Source: Tragulus kanchil
Lineage: Eukaryota; Chordata; Mammalia; Artiodactyla; Tragulidae
Assembly: GCA_022376925.1 (NCBI GenBank)
Contig: JAIOJX010000002.1
Coordinates: 135,790,831-135,854,830 of the forward strand
Length of the DNA: 64,000 bases
Direction: 5' to 3'
Part shown: positions 44,601 through 47,685 of the stretch, in pieces
Position numbering within the stretch: the stretch's first letter is position 1
Layout: each line of letters opens with the position of its first letter
Position numbers and translations under genes: made by a program
Notes under the pieces: model-generated
The model's input: the letters and a program-made list of their open reading frames with translations, nothing else
Databases searched by the model: none
Told to the model about the DNA's origin: nothing

Positions 44601-47013
44601 GCTACTTGACCTGCGTCCCATGTGTTGGAAGGTGGATTCTTACCCACTGGACCACCAGGGAAGTCCCCTTCCGCCTCTGTTTCTATTCTCCAGCCCCTGA
44701 TGGGGCCAGCAGCTTCTAGGATACATTCTTAGTCTCATTAAGCAAAAGCATCAGCATTTTAATCCCAGCATCTCTAGGGAAGCAGCTGATGCCTGTGAAT
44801 GCAGTCAGCGCAAGACATAGGGTCACCCATGAACTGACGCAGTTGCTGTGACCTGAGAAGTGGACGAGCTGAATGCTGATCACTGGGTCCCACGCACCCC
44901 CGGGCTGGGGTTAAGCTCTTATTAGAATGAGAGTGGATGGGATCCCCACAGGAGATTTAGGGCTTTCAAAAAAAGATTGGGGAGGGGGGAGAAAGATGGG
45001 GAATGAGTAGAGGAAATGTCCATTGCTTCTGAAGAGTGCAAGGAGCTGAAGTCTGTTGGATGGTGGAGTGGGAGGGAGAGACTGGGAGAGATGTGAAAGG
45101 CTGAGCTCGAGATTGGAAGGAGGTGGGAGAAAGGGATGAGTTACCACCCTGTCACACAGTTCATCTCTGCTCTGTAGGTCAGTCGCTTGACCTGGTTTAC
45201 TCGCCACGACCCCATTGTCCAGAAGGAGCAGGTGCCACCAGCAACGCCCTCGCCTTGTGCCCCCTCTCAGAACGGGACCCCAGAGGCCAGCAACACCAAC
45301 TTCCAGTTTGAGATGGTTCAAGAAAACCTGTCCAAAACCCACAGCTGTGAGTTGCCTCTCTCCTCGGTTATAGCAGGAACCTCAAGAAGCGTTTTACGTT
45401 TGAAGGGAAATCCTTCCATCAAATCGTAAGCCAGAAAAGGGGCACTCTTGGAGTTTTAGCATCTCCAGACTCCCAAGGTCTGGTCTTCCCTCGCTCTCTG
45501 GTTACTGAAAGGGTTAGTAACTTTCCACCGATGCTTCAGGTAGGCGATGAGAGCCAACGTCTGTTGAGTGTCTACTAAAACACGGTTCATTTGTTCCTCA
45601 TGACACTCCACGTGGTAAGCTGGGGGTATTGCTGGCATTTTCTGCATTACTGGTTTTAAGCTGGCAGCTTGCAAACACATTTTGGTTTCGCTCACCTACT
45701 CTTTCCATATGTTATTTAAAAATTGGCAGATTTTCATAACCTTCCAGATTTCCATCTTCTTTGGAACAACTGGAAGATCTGGCAGCACGGAGCCCACATA
45801 TCTGCCTGGCCAAAGCTGCCTGTAGGTGCAAAGCAGTTGGTCCTTAGACCTGGGATATACAGTTAGTCAAGCTCCACGGTCATCCCTACTGCCTGACCCC
45901 GAGGCTGGGATTGTCATTAATCATCACACATGGCCTTTTTGTTGTTGTTGTTAATGTGGATATGCACCCATGGCATCCTCTAGTGGGAAACTCAAGGACA
46001 GATCCAGAAGGCCATGTGTTTCAAGAAACTTGAGAGAGAGAATCTTTCTTGGTAGAGCTGACATATGTAAGAAGTGAATCAGCTGCCCTGACTCTCATAG
46101 GCCACCTGCCTGGCTCCGTTCAAAGTTGACTTCATAGCCCCAACTCTGAGTGGCGACGGAGTTCCTTGCAAGAGTGCCTGTCTCCCATTAGCCTCCGGGC
46201 AGGCGGTGCCATGCAGAGAGGGAGCCATATCGAGCAGGTTCTAACCCCTCCTCTGCCTCTGCTGACCCCCTGTGTGCCTCACTCAAGTTAGTCTGAGGCT
46301 CTACCTTTTCATTTGAACTTCTGCACCGAGTGAAAAGTCTGCAAATACCAACCTTCCAGAAATAAATAGTCTCAAGGTATTAATGAATACGTTCCAGAAA
46401 AAGAACGAAGTTGGGCTTCCCTGGTGGTCCAGTGGGTAAGGACACTGCCTTGCAGTGCAAAGGGCGCCGGTTTGATCCCTGGCCTGGGAAGATCCCACGT
46501 GCCGCGGAGCAGCTGGACCGATGTGTCCCATTACCGAGCCGGAGCTCTGGAGCGCATGCGCCCAGAGCCAGTGCTCTGCGACAACAGAGGCCACTGCGAT
46601 GGGAGGCCCACACGGGCCAAAAGAACAAAGACGGATGAAAATGGACAAATGAAAGACCAACAGAAGTGGCCTGCCTGCTCCCCTCCCTCCCCACCACCCC
46701 CCTCCAAAAAAAAAAAGAACAAAGTTTTTATCACAGCACATAACCAGTGAGTCTCTCTGGGAGACACGGCCCGTCCTTATGACCTTTATCTGTTGGGTTC
46801 TTTTTAGGTGACAGGACCACAAAGCAGTCCAAAGTGGTGAAAGCCCTCTTGTGGCTCTGCGGGGTGGAGAACAAAGGCCAGGAGGAGCCACCGAGCAGAG
46901 CAGACCCGATCATAGTGTCTCTGAAAGAAAACCCGCTGGTGAAAACCCTTCTGGACATCAACCTCATCATCTGCATCAGCTGTGCCGTTTTTCTCTGGGG
47001 CTACTTTGCTTAA
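2513..47013 (+). CDS. SLC5A11: Sodium/myo-inositol cotransporter 2 (SMIT2), partial gene: exons covering residues ~126-675
   Basis: This is the gene-level span; the coding exons are 2513-2617, 5383-5488, 9994-10074, 11925-12130 (repeated at 13049-13254), 19734-19869, 39774-39881, 40191-40341, 43506-43674, 44050-44265, 45178-45346 and 46808-47013. Using one copy of the repeated exon, they total 1653 nt, or 550 codons plus TAA, all phases agree and every border is AG/GT. Known family role: SLC5A11 is a plasma-membrane Na+-coupled transporter of myo-inositol and D-chiro-inositol, with weaker glucose transport, in the 14-helix SGLT fold. The assignment to SLC5A11 rather than SLC5A1/2/9/10 rests on peptides such as [49 protein letters not shown] and the C-terminal FLWGYFA. 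The first ~125 codons, the promoter and the 5' UTR lie outside the window. Residue numbers assume the usual 675-residue length. Confidence 0.96.
2697..4836 (+). repeat. Tandem duplication 2 (2697-3754 and 3778-4836)
   Basis: These are two near-identical ~1.06-kb blocks at an offset of 1081-1082, separated by 23 unmatched bases (3755-3777). A visible difference is one extra C in the second copy (CTCCGG versus CTCCCGG). Copy 1 cuts an ART2A-like SINE short; copy 2 carries it complete. The block is intronic. Confidence 0.95.
3486..3754 (+). mobile_element. BovB-derived SINE (ART2A-like), truncated by duplication junction
   Basis: Typical text: AGTCTCTTGGACTGCAAGG, TATTCATTGGAAGGACTGATG, TCCAATACTTTGGCCACCTG and ACTCCATGGACATGAG. 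It stops at the end of copy 1 of duplication 2. Confidence 0.85.
4567..4911 (+). mobile_element. BovB-derived SINE (ART2A-like), complete
   Basis: The same element as at 3486-3754, here running through GGGTCGCAAAGAGTC to its normal 3' end, GGTTGAACAACAACC. Confidence 0.88.
5042..5154 (+). pseudogene. Retroposed U6 snRNA pseudogene
   Basis: Positions 5042-5140 match U6 snRNA along nearly its whole length: GCTTCGGCAGCAC, ATACTAAAATTGGAACGA, ACAGAGAAGAT, AGCATGGCCCC, CAAGGATGACA and AAATTCG. It carries substitutions (GTGTTTGC start, GATGAGCATGG, CCCGTGCAAGG, ATACAAATTCGAGAAGCGAATT). The U6 T-tract is replaced by an A-run at 5141-5154, and no PSE/TATA arrangement was recognised upstream. These mark a retrotransposed, probably silent copy in an SLC5A11 intron. 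Confidence is high for U6 origin, lower for lack of expression. Confidence 0.9.
5383..5488 (+). CDS. SLC5A11: SLC5A11 exon, residues ~161-196
   Basis: This 106-nt exon encodes [20 protein letters not shown] and a hydrophobic helix ending LYTVA, and leaves one base of a split Gly codon. The acceptor is CTCTCCAG and the donor is GTGCGA. The end of the exon is the first half of the sodium:solute symporter family signature, which continues as GGLAAV in the next exon. The last 10 bases and the donor recur at 6645-6654 because a 1.17-kb duplication begins here; the rest of the exon is not repeated, so the second donor has no exon of its own. Confidence 0.95.
5936..6187 (-). mobile_element. Long CHR-like SINE ('TGTGTCCAAT' subfamily), repeated at 7100-7351
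   Basis: On the minus strand: GGGCTTCCCTGGTGGTCCAG, GTTTGATCCCTGGCCTGGG, TGGACTGGTGTGTCCAATTA, CACTCTGGAGTG, GGTGCTCTGCAG, and the tail AATAAAGATAGATG followed by A-rich sequence. This ~250-bp form recurs many times in the window. The second copy at 7100-7351 lies in duplication 3. I do not know its catalogue name. Confidence 0.85.
6205..6487 (-). mobile_element. CHRL-type SINE (repeated at 7369-7650; tail end again at 8711-8771)
   Basis: A minus-strand tRNA-derived head (TGGTGGCCCAGTGGTTGAG) with a long body containing AACTAAGCCCGTGTGCCAC and ATTGCAATGAGAAGCCCATG. The second copy comes from duplication 3 and the fragment at 8711 from duplication 4. Confidence 0.8.
8120..8141 (+). repeat. 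(TG)n microsatellite (repeated at 9240-9261)
   Basis: About ten TG units. The repeat number appears the same in both copies of duplication 4, which speaks against an old, independently evolving duplication. Confidence 0.9.
8222..8497 (-). mobile_element. CHRL-type SINE with T(A)-rich tail (repeated at 9343-9618)
   Basis: The minus-strand head is GGACTTCCCTGTGGCCCAATGG and the body has AACTAAGCCCGGGTGCCCAC and GAGAAGCCACTGCAATGAG. The poly-A tail is the long T-run at 8202-8226. Confidence 0.85.
9994..10074 (+). CDS. SLC5A11: SLC5A11 exon, residues ~196-223
   Basis: This short 81-nt exon completes the split Gly codon and encodes [20 protein letters not shown] and LILMGY, one transmembrane helix preceded by the strongly conserved IYTDALQT segment of SGLT proteins. 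The acceptor is CTCCCCACAG and the donor is GTAAGT, a perfect consensus. It leaves one base of a split Ser codon. Confidence 0.95.
10234..10371 (-). mobile_element. Bov-tA SINE fragment
   Basis: The 3' half of a Bov-tA in minus orientation (TTATGTCCAACTCTTTGCAA and TGGGATTCTCCAGG on +); the tRNA-like head is missing. Confidence 0.8.
10593..10835 (+). mobile_element. Long CHR-like SINE ('TGTGTCCAAT' subfamily)
   Basis: GGGCTTCCTTGGTGGTCCAG, GTTCAATCCCTGGCCTGGG, GGACCAGTGTGTCCAACGAC, GAGAGAGGCCACTGCAATGG, and the tail AATAAAGACGGATGAAAAC. Confidence 0.87.
11303..11523 (+). mobile_element. Long CHR-like SINE, slightly deleted (repeated at 12428-12647)
   Basis: The same subfamily as 10593-10835 with a missing stretch after GACACTGGTTC. 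The second copy is part of duplication 5. Confidence 0.85.
11925..12130 (+). CDS. SLC5A11: SLC5A11 exon, residues ~223-291 (copy 1 of a duplicated exon)
   Basis: This 206-nt exon enters with two bases of a split codon and ends in phase 0 at the Gln of WCTDQ. It encodes [20 protein letters not shown], an extracellular loop with two N-glycosylation sequons (NRS and NSS), the HIFRDP segment conserved in SGLTs, and a helix ending LWYWCTDQ. The family places substrate- and gate-associated aromatic residues in this WYW region. The acceptor is ATTCTAG and the donor is GTAGGT. An identical exon lies at 13049-13254. One copy suffices for the reading frame. Confidence 0.94.
13049..13254 (+). CDS. SLC5A11: Second copy of the SLC5A11 206-nt exon (probable assembly duplicate)
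   Basis: The coding sequence and both splice borders match 11925-12130, lying in the downstream copy of a ~1.1-kb tandem repeat. Because 206 is not a multiple of three and the first copy ends in phase 0, a transcript with both copies would be frameshifted. Only one copy can be used in a functional mRNA. I read this as an uncollapsed duplicate rather than a true extra exon; a mutually exclusive exon pair would normally show some divergence. Confidence 0.85.
13390..13694 (-). mobile_element. L1 3'-end fragment
   Basis: Resembles 1775-2110 (AGATTTGTTGTTTACAGATA; ATCCCAGATTAGTCATATG; CCCTCCATCCCACCCCTCCA). It is interrupted by the SINE at 13708 and followed by a Bov-tA. Confidence 0.55.
13708..13911 (-). 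mobile_element. CHR-type SINE with target-site duplication
   Basis: A minus-strand element ending GGGAAGCCC on +, with a mixed T/A tail. The flanks CATGGTGTCTTCT at 13695-13707 and 13912-13924 are an intact 13-bp target-site duplication. It inserted into L1-like sequence (13390-13700). Confidence 0.88.
13936..14135 (+). mobile_element. Bov-tA type SINE
   Basis: ACATGGTAAAGAACTCACC, GGTTCAATCCCTGGGTC, AGGGCTATAGTCCATAGGGT and GACATGAGTGAAGCAACC. The head is partly deleted. Confidence 0.82.
14140..15176. other. Intron sequence, no gene seen
   Basis: This ~1-kb stretch of the SLC5A11 intron has no recognisable exon, RNA or young repeat. A few pieces look like old diverged repeats, but I cannot name them. 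Confidence 0.6.
15178..15830 (+). mobile_element. ERV-type LTR (solitary), repeated at 16243-16895
   Basis: It contains a TATA-like box (CTATATATATGG at 15330-15341), AATAAA at 15425-15430 and the U5-like CTGCTTCTCGCTGAATTCTTT downstream, the order expected of an LTR promoter, poly(A) signal and U5. It then has three ~50-bp units each with GTGGGTTCAAGTCCCA. No internal retroviral genes are adjacent, so I read it as a solitary LTR of a bovid endogenous retrovirus. Exact ends were not resolved. Confidence 0.65.
15535..15700 (+). repeat. ~50-bp tandem units with GTTCAAGTCC (repeated at ~16600-16765)
   Basis: GTTCAAGTCC starts at 15551, 15601 and 15652, a period of 50-51, with a decayed fourth GTTTAAGTCTCA at about 15688. 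The motif equals a tRNA T-arm core. It lies within the LTR-like element. Confidence 0.85.
15858..16192 (-). mobile_element. Bov-tA type SINE plus a second partial unit (repeated at 16923-17254)
   Basis: A complete minus-strand Bov-tA (15858-16071; GGGAAGCCC end on +) is followed by a partial second unit with the same internal text (GGAGATCTTCCCGACC, CTGCATCGCAGG, GCCACCAAGGAG), suggesting a head-to-tail dimer. Confidence 0.82.
17304..17932. other. Intron sequence, no gene seen
   Basis: This is single-copy-looking SLC5A11 intron sequence. An open frame at 17499-17762 has no splice context or recognised similarity, so I do not call it a gene. Confidence 0.6.
17933..18196 (+). mobile_element. 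Long CHR-like SINE ('TGTGTCCAAT' subfamily)
   Basis: GGGCTTCCCTGGTGGTCCAG, GGTTCGATCCCTGGTCTGGG, GACCGATGTGTCCAATTGC, and the tail AAAGATGAATGAAAATAGATA followed by GACCAATAGAAGTGGCC, an extended 3' form. Confidence 0.88.
18250..18507 (+). mobile_element. Long CHR-like SINE ('TGTGTCCAAT' subfamily)
   Basis: A second element of the subfamily only ~50 bp after the first; its head is decayed (CCCTGGGTGGACCAGTGGGT) but the body and tail match. Confidence 0.87.
18556..18763 (+). mobile_element. Bov-tA type SINE
   Basis: CCCAGTGGCTCAGTGGTAAAG, TTTGATCCCTGGATGGG, AACCCACTCCCGTATTTC and GGCATGACTGAAGTGACTGA. Confidence 0.87.
18927..19061 (-). mobile_element. CHR-type SINE
   Basis: It ends CACTGGACCATCAGGGAAGTCCC on +; the minus-strand body has GTTTGATCCCTGGTTGGGG. 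The T-run at 18914-18925 is its poly-A tail. Confidence 0.83.
19087..19336 (-). mobile_element. Long CHR-like SINE ('TGTGTCCAAT' subfamily)
   Basis: Minus orientation; + text includes GACACATTGGTCCAACTGG, GGGATCAAACCGGTGTCC and CCACTGGACCACCAGGGAAG. Confidence 0.87.
19734..19869 (+). CDS. SLC5A11: SLC5A11 exon, residues ~292-337
   Basis: This 136-nt exon starts in phase 0 with [18 protein letters not shown], the conserved motif following WCTDQ in SGLT family members, and continues into a helix ([18 protein letters not shown]). The acceptor is TTTCCCAG and the donor is GTAAGA. One base of a split Asp codon is left over. The NLS sequon here lies in a predicted cytoplasmic loop and is unlikely to be glycosylated. 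Confidence 0.95.
20085..20620 (-). mobile_element. Older CHR-type SINE split by a younger insertion
   Basis: The two halves, 20085-20136 and 20488-20620, form one minus-strand CHR-type element interrupted by the SINE at 20137-20487. The duplicated AGCACTTGAGATTTT at each side marks the insertion. Confidence 0.83.
20137..20487 (-). mobile_element. CHRL-type SINE nested in an older SINE
   Basis: A minus-strand long CHR element (CTACTAGGGAAACCC end on +). It is bounded by 15-bp direct repeats AGCACTTGAGATTTT at 20122-20136 and 20488-20502. Confidence 0.9.
21059..23260 (+). repeat. Tandem duplication 7 (21059-22146 and 22175-23260)
   Basis: Two ~1.09-kb copies separated by a 28-base A/T-rich unmatched spacer. 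Differences are one-base losses (GGGGAAGAGAAGGGAGGGG versus GGGAAGAGAAGGAGGGG; GAGAGACGCC versus GAGAGCGCC) and GACGGGG versus GAGGGGG. Intronic; contains a Bov-tA SINE. Confidence 0.95.
21353..21556 (+). mobile_element. Bov-tA type SINE (repeated at 22469-22669)
   Basis: CCAGGTGGTACTAGTGTTAAAG, AACCCACTCCAGTTTTC and AGAGTCAGACACAACTAAAG; the second copy is in duplication 7. Confidence 0.85.
23331..23574 (-). mobile_element. Long CHR-like SINE ('TGTGTCCAAT' subfamily)
   Basis: Minus orientation; + text has ATTGGACACACCAGTCCAGC, GGGATCGAACTGGTGCC and CTGGACCACCAGGGAAGTCC. Confidence 0.87.
23947..24060 (+). mobile_element. CHR-type SINE
   Basis: GGGGATTCCCTGGTATCCCAG, GGTTAGAACTCC, and AACTAAGATCCCACAAGGCC before a purine-rich tail. 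Confidence 0.78.
24192..24532 (-). mobile_element. Long CHR-like SINE with target-site duplication
   Basis: A minus-strand element ending CCACCAGGGGAGCCC on +, with a long T-run tail. The repeat GGTGGGGATT at 24182-24191 and 24533-24542 is the target-site duplication. Confidence 0.87.
24707..25058 (-). mobile_element. CHRL-type SINE
   Basis: A full minus-strand long CHR element similar to 20137-20487: GCTACCAGGGAAGCCC end on +, GGGATCGAACCCATGCC and a TTTATTTATTTATTT tail. Confidence 0.86.
25112..25316 (-). mobile_element. Bov-tA type SINE (3' part repeated at 26299-26416)
   Basis: Minus orientation; + text has CAGTCCAACTCTTTGCAACC, TTCTCCAGGCAAGAATGCTG and AAGCCACCAGGGAAGGG. Duplication 8 starts inside it. 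Confidence 0.86.
25199..27404 (+). repeat. Tandem duplication 8 (25199-26303 and 26299-27404)
   Basis: A direct repeat with offset ~1100 and a few bases of microhomology at the junction (AAGAA). Copy 1 starts inside a Bov-tA SINE, so copy 2 carries only part of that SINE. Single-base differences are scattered (AGCTGATTAA versus AGCTGAGTAA). Confidence 0.95.
25483..25598 (-). mobile_element. CHR-type SINE fragment (repeated at 26583-26697)
   Basis: GTATGCAGGATCTTAGTTCC, GGGACTGAGCCCACACC and GGGCCACCGGGGAAGCCCC on +. Confidence 0.8.
27558..27809 (+). mobile_element. Long CHR-like SINE with target-site duplication (repeated at ~28727-28972)
   Basis: The 'TGTGTCCAAT' subfamily with an internal deletion, an A-rich tail and a C-run. 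The repeat AACAGGTATAGG flanks it (27546-27557 and 27810-27821). Confidence 0.86.
27831..27960 (+). mobile_element. L1 3'-end fragment (repeated at ~28994-29123)
   Basis: GGATGGGGAGGGAGATGGGA, GGACATATGTATACCTATGG and TGATTCAGGTTGATG match the end of ruminant L1 elements. A SINE follows immediately. Confidence 0.6.
27961..28215 (+). mobile_element. Long CHR-like SINE ('TGTGTCCAAT' subfamily; repeated at 29124-29378)
   Basis: GGGCTTCCTTGGTGGTCCGG, CTGGACCGGTGTGTCCAATT, GAGCCGATGCTCTG, and the extended tail with GACCAATAGAAAAGGCC. Confidence 0.88.
28272..28488 (+). mobile_element. CHR-type SINE with target-site duplication (repeated at 29434-29651)
   Basis: GGGACTTCCCTGGTGGCCCAG, GATCCCTGGTCGGAGAAC, CAGCCAAATAAATAAATGA. 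AAATAGGTATAATAG is present on both sides. Confidence 0.88.
29692..31972 (+). repeat. Tandem duplication 10 (29692-30816 and 30817-~31972)
   Basis: A direct repeat with offset 1125 that begins inside the tail of duplication 9, so the first ~120 bases occur three times (28530, 29692 and 30817). The end of copy 1 (30795-30816) is a shortened, garbled version of 31921-31972. Confidence 0.93.
30367..30672 (-). mobile_element. BovB-derived SINE (ART2A-like; repeated at 31493-31798)
   Basis: Minus-strand text: CAATACTTTGGCCACCTGAG, CTCAATGGACTTGAGTTTGA, GGGATCGCAGAGTCAGACAC. The open frame across it is an artefact of the element. Confidence 0.88.
31905..32078 (-). mobile_element. CHR-type SINE (repeated at 32996-33169)
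   Basis: GGCTACTCTGGGTATCAGTT, CATGTGGGATCCTGTTCTC and GGACCATCTGGGAAGTCCCC on +. Confidence 0.82.
32304..32432 (+). mobile_element. CHR-type SINE (repeated at 33395-33522)
   Basis: TTGGGACTTCTTTGGCAATCC, TAGTCCCTGGTCAGGG, GCCAAAAATAAATAAATAAA; preceded by a short GAA repeat. Confidence 0.83.
32450..32696 (+). mobile_element. Long CHR-like SINE ('TGTGTCCAAT' subfamily; repeated at 33541-33787)
   Basis: GGGGCTTCCCTGGTGGTCCA, TGGACCAGTGTGTCCAATGA, GAGCCGGTGCTCTG, AATAAAGATGGATG. Confidence 0.88.
33843..34075 (+). mobile_element. L1 3'-end fragment (also 34962-35185; truncated at 32752-32926)
   Basis: AAACAACAAGGACCTACTGT, CACTTGGCTGTACACCTGAA and ACAACTATACTTCAATAACA match the 3' end of ruminant L1, with an ATACACAC microsatellite inside. 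Three copies result from overlapping duplications 11 and 12. Confidence 0.75.
33852..36071 (+). repeat. Tandem duplication 12 (33852-34961 and 34962-36071)
   Basis: An offset of exactly 1110 with no difference seen by eye. It begins inside copy 2 of duplication 11, so an L1 3' fragment occurs three times (once truncated). Confidence 0.95.
34362..34664 (+). mobile_element. Long CHR-like SINE with target-site duplication (repeated at 35472-35774)
   Basis: GGGCTTCCCTGGTGATCCAG to an A-rich tail. AAGTGTTATGC flanks it at about 34351-34361 and 34667-34677. Confidence 0.87.
36466..38670 (+). repeat. Tandem duplication 13 (36466-37562 and 37569-38670)
   Basis: A ~1.1-kb repeat. The end of copy 1 (GTAACCCTTTTGGGGTGAGC) is a garbled, shorter form of the copy 2 sequence at 38626-38654; copy 2 also starts with errors (AAAAGCGTGTGCC versus AAAAGGGTGCC). 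Confidence 0.94.
36773..37126 (+). mobile_element. CHRL-type SINE with target-site duplication (repeated at 37866-38220)
   Basis: The longest CHR-type element here: GGGCTTTTCTGGTAGCTCAG, GGTTCGATCCCTGATCTGGG, AACTAAGCCCGTGAGCC, ACAACAAGAGAAGTCACC and GAGAGTAGCCTCCACTCC. AAGTGATTTCTT occurs on both sides. Confidence 0.9.
38671..39413. other. Intron sequence, no gene seen
   Basis: Single-copy SLC5A11 intron. An A-rich open frame at 38766-38996 shows no recognised similarity or splice context. Confidence 0.6.
39414..39620 (-). mobile_element. Bov-tA type SINE
   Basis: CATGTCCAACTCTTTGCGAT, GGCAAGAATACTGGAGTGGG and AAGTCACCAGGAAAGCTC on +. It ends ~150 bp before an SLC5A11 exon. Confidence 0.87.
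39774..39881 (+). CDS. SLC5A11: SLC5A11 exon, residues ~337-373
   Basis: This 108-nt exon completes the Asp codon and encodes [20 protein letters not shown] and [16 protein letters not shown]. It is the cysteine-rich extracellular loop with four Cys residues, a spacing typical of SGLT proteins. The ATG at its first bases is out of frame. The acceptor is CTCCACAG and the donor is GTAATG. The preceding intron is nearly 20 kb in this sequence, but six of the duplications and parts of two others fall in it, so its true length is probably about 12 kb. Confidence 0.95.
40191..40341 (+). CDS. SLC5A11: SLC5A11 exon, residues ~373-423
   Basis: This 151-nt exon encodes [20 protein letters not shown], then [20 protein letters not shown] and [10 protein letters not shown]. 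The Ser pair in TSSLTS corresponds to the family's Na+-binding (Na2) serines. The residue before that pair is Thr (ACG), where SGLT paralogues normally carry Met. The acceptor is CTGCCCCCAG and the donor is GTATCG. The segment IFNSAST-FTMD is one of the most conserved in the family. Confidence 0.95.
40530..41682 (+). pseudogene. SPRING1: Processed pseudogene of SPRING1 (C12orf49, SREBF pathway regulator)
   Basis: This is an intronless copy of the whole mRNA. A 5' UTR precedes the ATG at 40643 ([20 protein letters not shown]...). The frame continues through [20 protein letters not shown] and the Cys-rich domain to the original stop position at 41257-41259, followed by 3' UTR and a poly-A run at 41671-41681. 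It is dead: an in-frame TAA at 40880, a TGA at 41090 and a one-base deletion near 41210 that shifts the last ~16 codons. Allowing for the deletion, the frame is 205 codons plus stop, the known length of the parent. The flanking repeat AGAGATGGTC at 40520-40529 and 41683-41692 is a target-site duplication, so L1 machinery made the insertion. It sits in an SLC5A11 intron, same strand. The live SPRING1 protein is a Golgi factor promoting SREBP processing. Confidence 0.93.
42124..42240 (+). mobile_element. Truncated Bov-tA SINE
   Basis: The 5' half only: GGGCTTTCCTGGTAGCTCAG to GAAATGGCAACCTGCTCC. Confidence 0.82.
42275..42400 (+). mobile_element. CHR-type SINE
   Basis: GGGGACTTCATTGATGGTCC, AGGGAACTAAGATCTCACAT, then a long A/G tail. 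Confidence 0.8.
42430..43440 (+). mobile_element. Old, degenerate L1 fragment interrupted by a SINE
   Basis: The text AACTTACCATATGACCCAGC, CATAGCAGCATTTTTTACAA and CTAAATGTCCATTTATGGAT matches the ORF2 end and 3' region of L1. It has many breaks and no usable frame. A Bov-tA (43035-43228) sits in it, with TAGAGACA(A/G)GAAG on each side. Confidence 0.8.
43035..43228 (+). mobile_element. Bov-tA type SINE inside an L1
   Basis: CAATCCACCTGCAATGCAG, GGCAACCCACTCCACTATTG, GGGTTGCAAAGAGTTGGACA. Its first bases are missing. Confidence 0.85.
43506..43674 (+). CDS. SLC5A11: SLC5A11 exon, residues ~423-479
   Basis: This 169-nt exon completes an Arg codon and encodes two helices: [20 protein letters not shown], then after the loop [19 protein letters not shown] a second helix ending FWKRTNEK. 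The Gln of YIQSIS aligns with the sugar-contacting Gln of SGLT1 (Gln457 in that protein). The acceptor is CTGGAACCAG, a weak pyrimidine tract, and the donor is GTAGCT. The exon ends in phase 0. Confidence 0.95.
44050..44265 (+). CDS. SLC5A11: SLC5A11 exon, residues ~480-551
   Basis: This 216-nt exon, phase 0 at both ends, encodes [20 protein letters not shown], the extracellular segment [20 protein letters not shown] with its conserved Cys, and a second helix ([19 protein letters not shown]) ending SKDM. The donor GTACTT is non-ideal; reading through it reaches a stop within four codons. The second aromatic of GAFF is Phe where SGLT paralogues usually carry Trp (GAFW). Confidence 0.95.
44452..44668 (-). 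mobile_element. CHR-type SINE
   Basis: Ends TGGACCACCAGGGAAGTCCCC on +; TTTATTTATTTTT tail. It lies in the SLC5A11 intron after the 44050-44265 exon. Confidence 0.83.
45178..45346 (+). CDS. SLC5A11: SLC5A11 exon, residues ~552-608 (cytoplasmic loop)
   Basis: This 169-nt exon encodes [20 protein letters not shown] followed by a Pro/Ser/Asn-rich hydrophilic stretch and [16 protein letters not shown]. This is the long, poorly conserved loop before the last helix. It has no membrane segment. The acceptor is GCTCTGTAG and the donor is GTGAGT; it leaves one base of a split Cys codon. Confidence 0.95.
45347..46412. other. SLC5A11 last intron, no gene seen
   Basis: No young repeat or RNA gene recognised apart from the SINE that starts at 46413. 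Confidence 0.65.
46413..46712 (+). mobile_element. Long CHR-like SINE with target-site duplication
   Basis: GGGCTTCCCTGGTGGTCCAG, GACCGATGTGTCCCATTACC, and the extended tail GACCAACAGAAGTGGCC. The near-identical AAAGAACGAAGTT / AAAGAACAAAGTT flanks it. It ends ~95 bp before the last SLC5A11 exon. Confidence 0.88.
46808..47013 (+). CDS. SLC5A11: SLC5A11 last coding exon, residues ~608-675, with stop
   Basis: This exon completes the Cys codon and encodes [20 protein letters not shown], a hydrophilic stretch, and the final helix [20 protein letters not shown] ending WGYFA and TAA (47011-47013). The acceptor is GTTCTTTTTAG. The terminal (W/Y)GYFA is shared by several SGLT proteins. The 3' UTR follows directly. 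Confidence 0.95.
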
Positions 47014-47110
47014 CGAGGGGGTGAGCTCAGGGGTCCGAGCTCTTATTTGTTATCAGCATCCTGATTTTTTAATGATGGAGAAAAAAAATAAAGCTTTGTT
47101 TGTTTACCAT
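47014..47110 (+). terminator. SLC5A11: SLC5A11 3' UTR and poly(A) signal
   Basis: The 3' UTR is short. A canonical AATAAA is at 47087-47092, 74 bases after the stop codon, followed by a T/G-rich stretch (GCTTTGTTTGTTTACC) suitable as a downstream element. Cleavage is expected near 47105-47110. The end is inferred from these signals only. Confidence 0.75.
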
Positions 47111-47164
47111 GAGGCTTTCGAGCTGTTTAGGGGCCATTGTCAACGTACCATTTAGCGCTTCGGT

Positions 47165-47406
47165 CTTTCTTTCTTTATGGCGTCCGGTCTTAATTGCAGC
47201 AGGTGGGATCTTCACGGCATCACACGGGACCTTTCTGCATGAGACGCATGAACTCTCTTGTGTGTGGCTTGCAGGCTCCGTAGTTGCAGCACGTGGGATG
47301 AGTTGCCCCCGTGGTGTGGGTGCTCTTAGTTCCCTGACCAGGGATTGAGTTCGAGTCCCTTGCATGACAAGGTGGATTCTCAACCACTGGACCACCAGGA
47401 AAGTCC
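47165..47406 (-). mobile_element. CHR-type SINE
   Basis: CGGTCTTAATTGCAGCAGG, TTAGTTCCCTGACCAGGG, GGACCACCAGGAAAGTCCC on +. It lies just past the SLC5A11 poly(A) signal. Confidence 0.83.
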
Positions 47407-47685
47407 CTCACCCTTCTTAAAAGGGAATGGAGGTTAAGAGCTGGAAAAAGCAGCACAAAGGCTTCCTTGCCTCCAAAGGCAGTCATCCCTTCCTGTCCCA
47501 TCATCAAATATCAACAGCCAAATGTAAAAGGTTAAAACAAGCAAAGACACTCCCCGTCCTCCCGTAGCCACATCTCCTGGGCTGTTAGTGCTCAACTCTC
47601 CCCAGCTCATCCTCCGAGCACAAGAAACAGGACCTGAGTCCTGTCTCCTGCCTTTTCACTGTTGCTGGATTTGGATGAAGAAAGA

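Noticed and set aside
2513..47013. Assignment to SLC5A1, SLC5A2, SLC5A9 or SLC5A10
   Set aside because: The peptides [29 protein letters not shown] and CDQPDERP, and the neighbouring ARHGAP17 exon, fit SLC5A11; the others differ throughout these segments.
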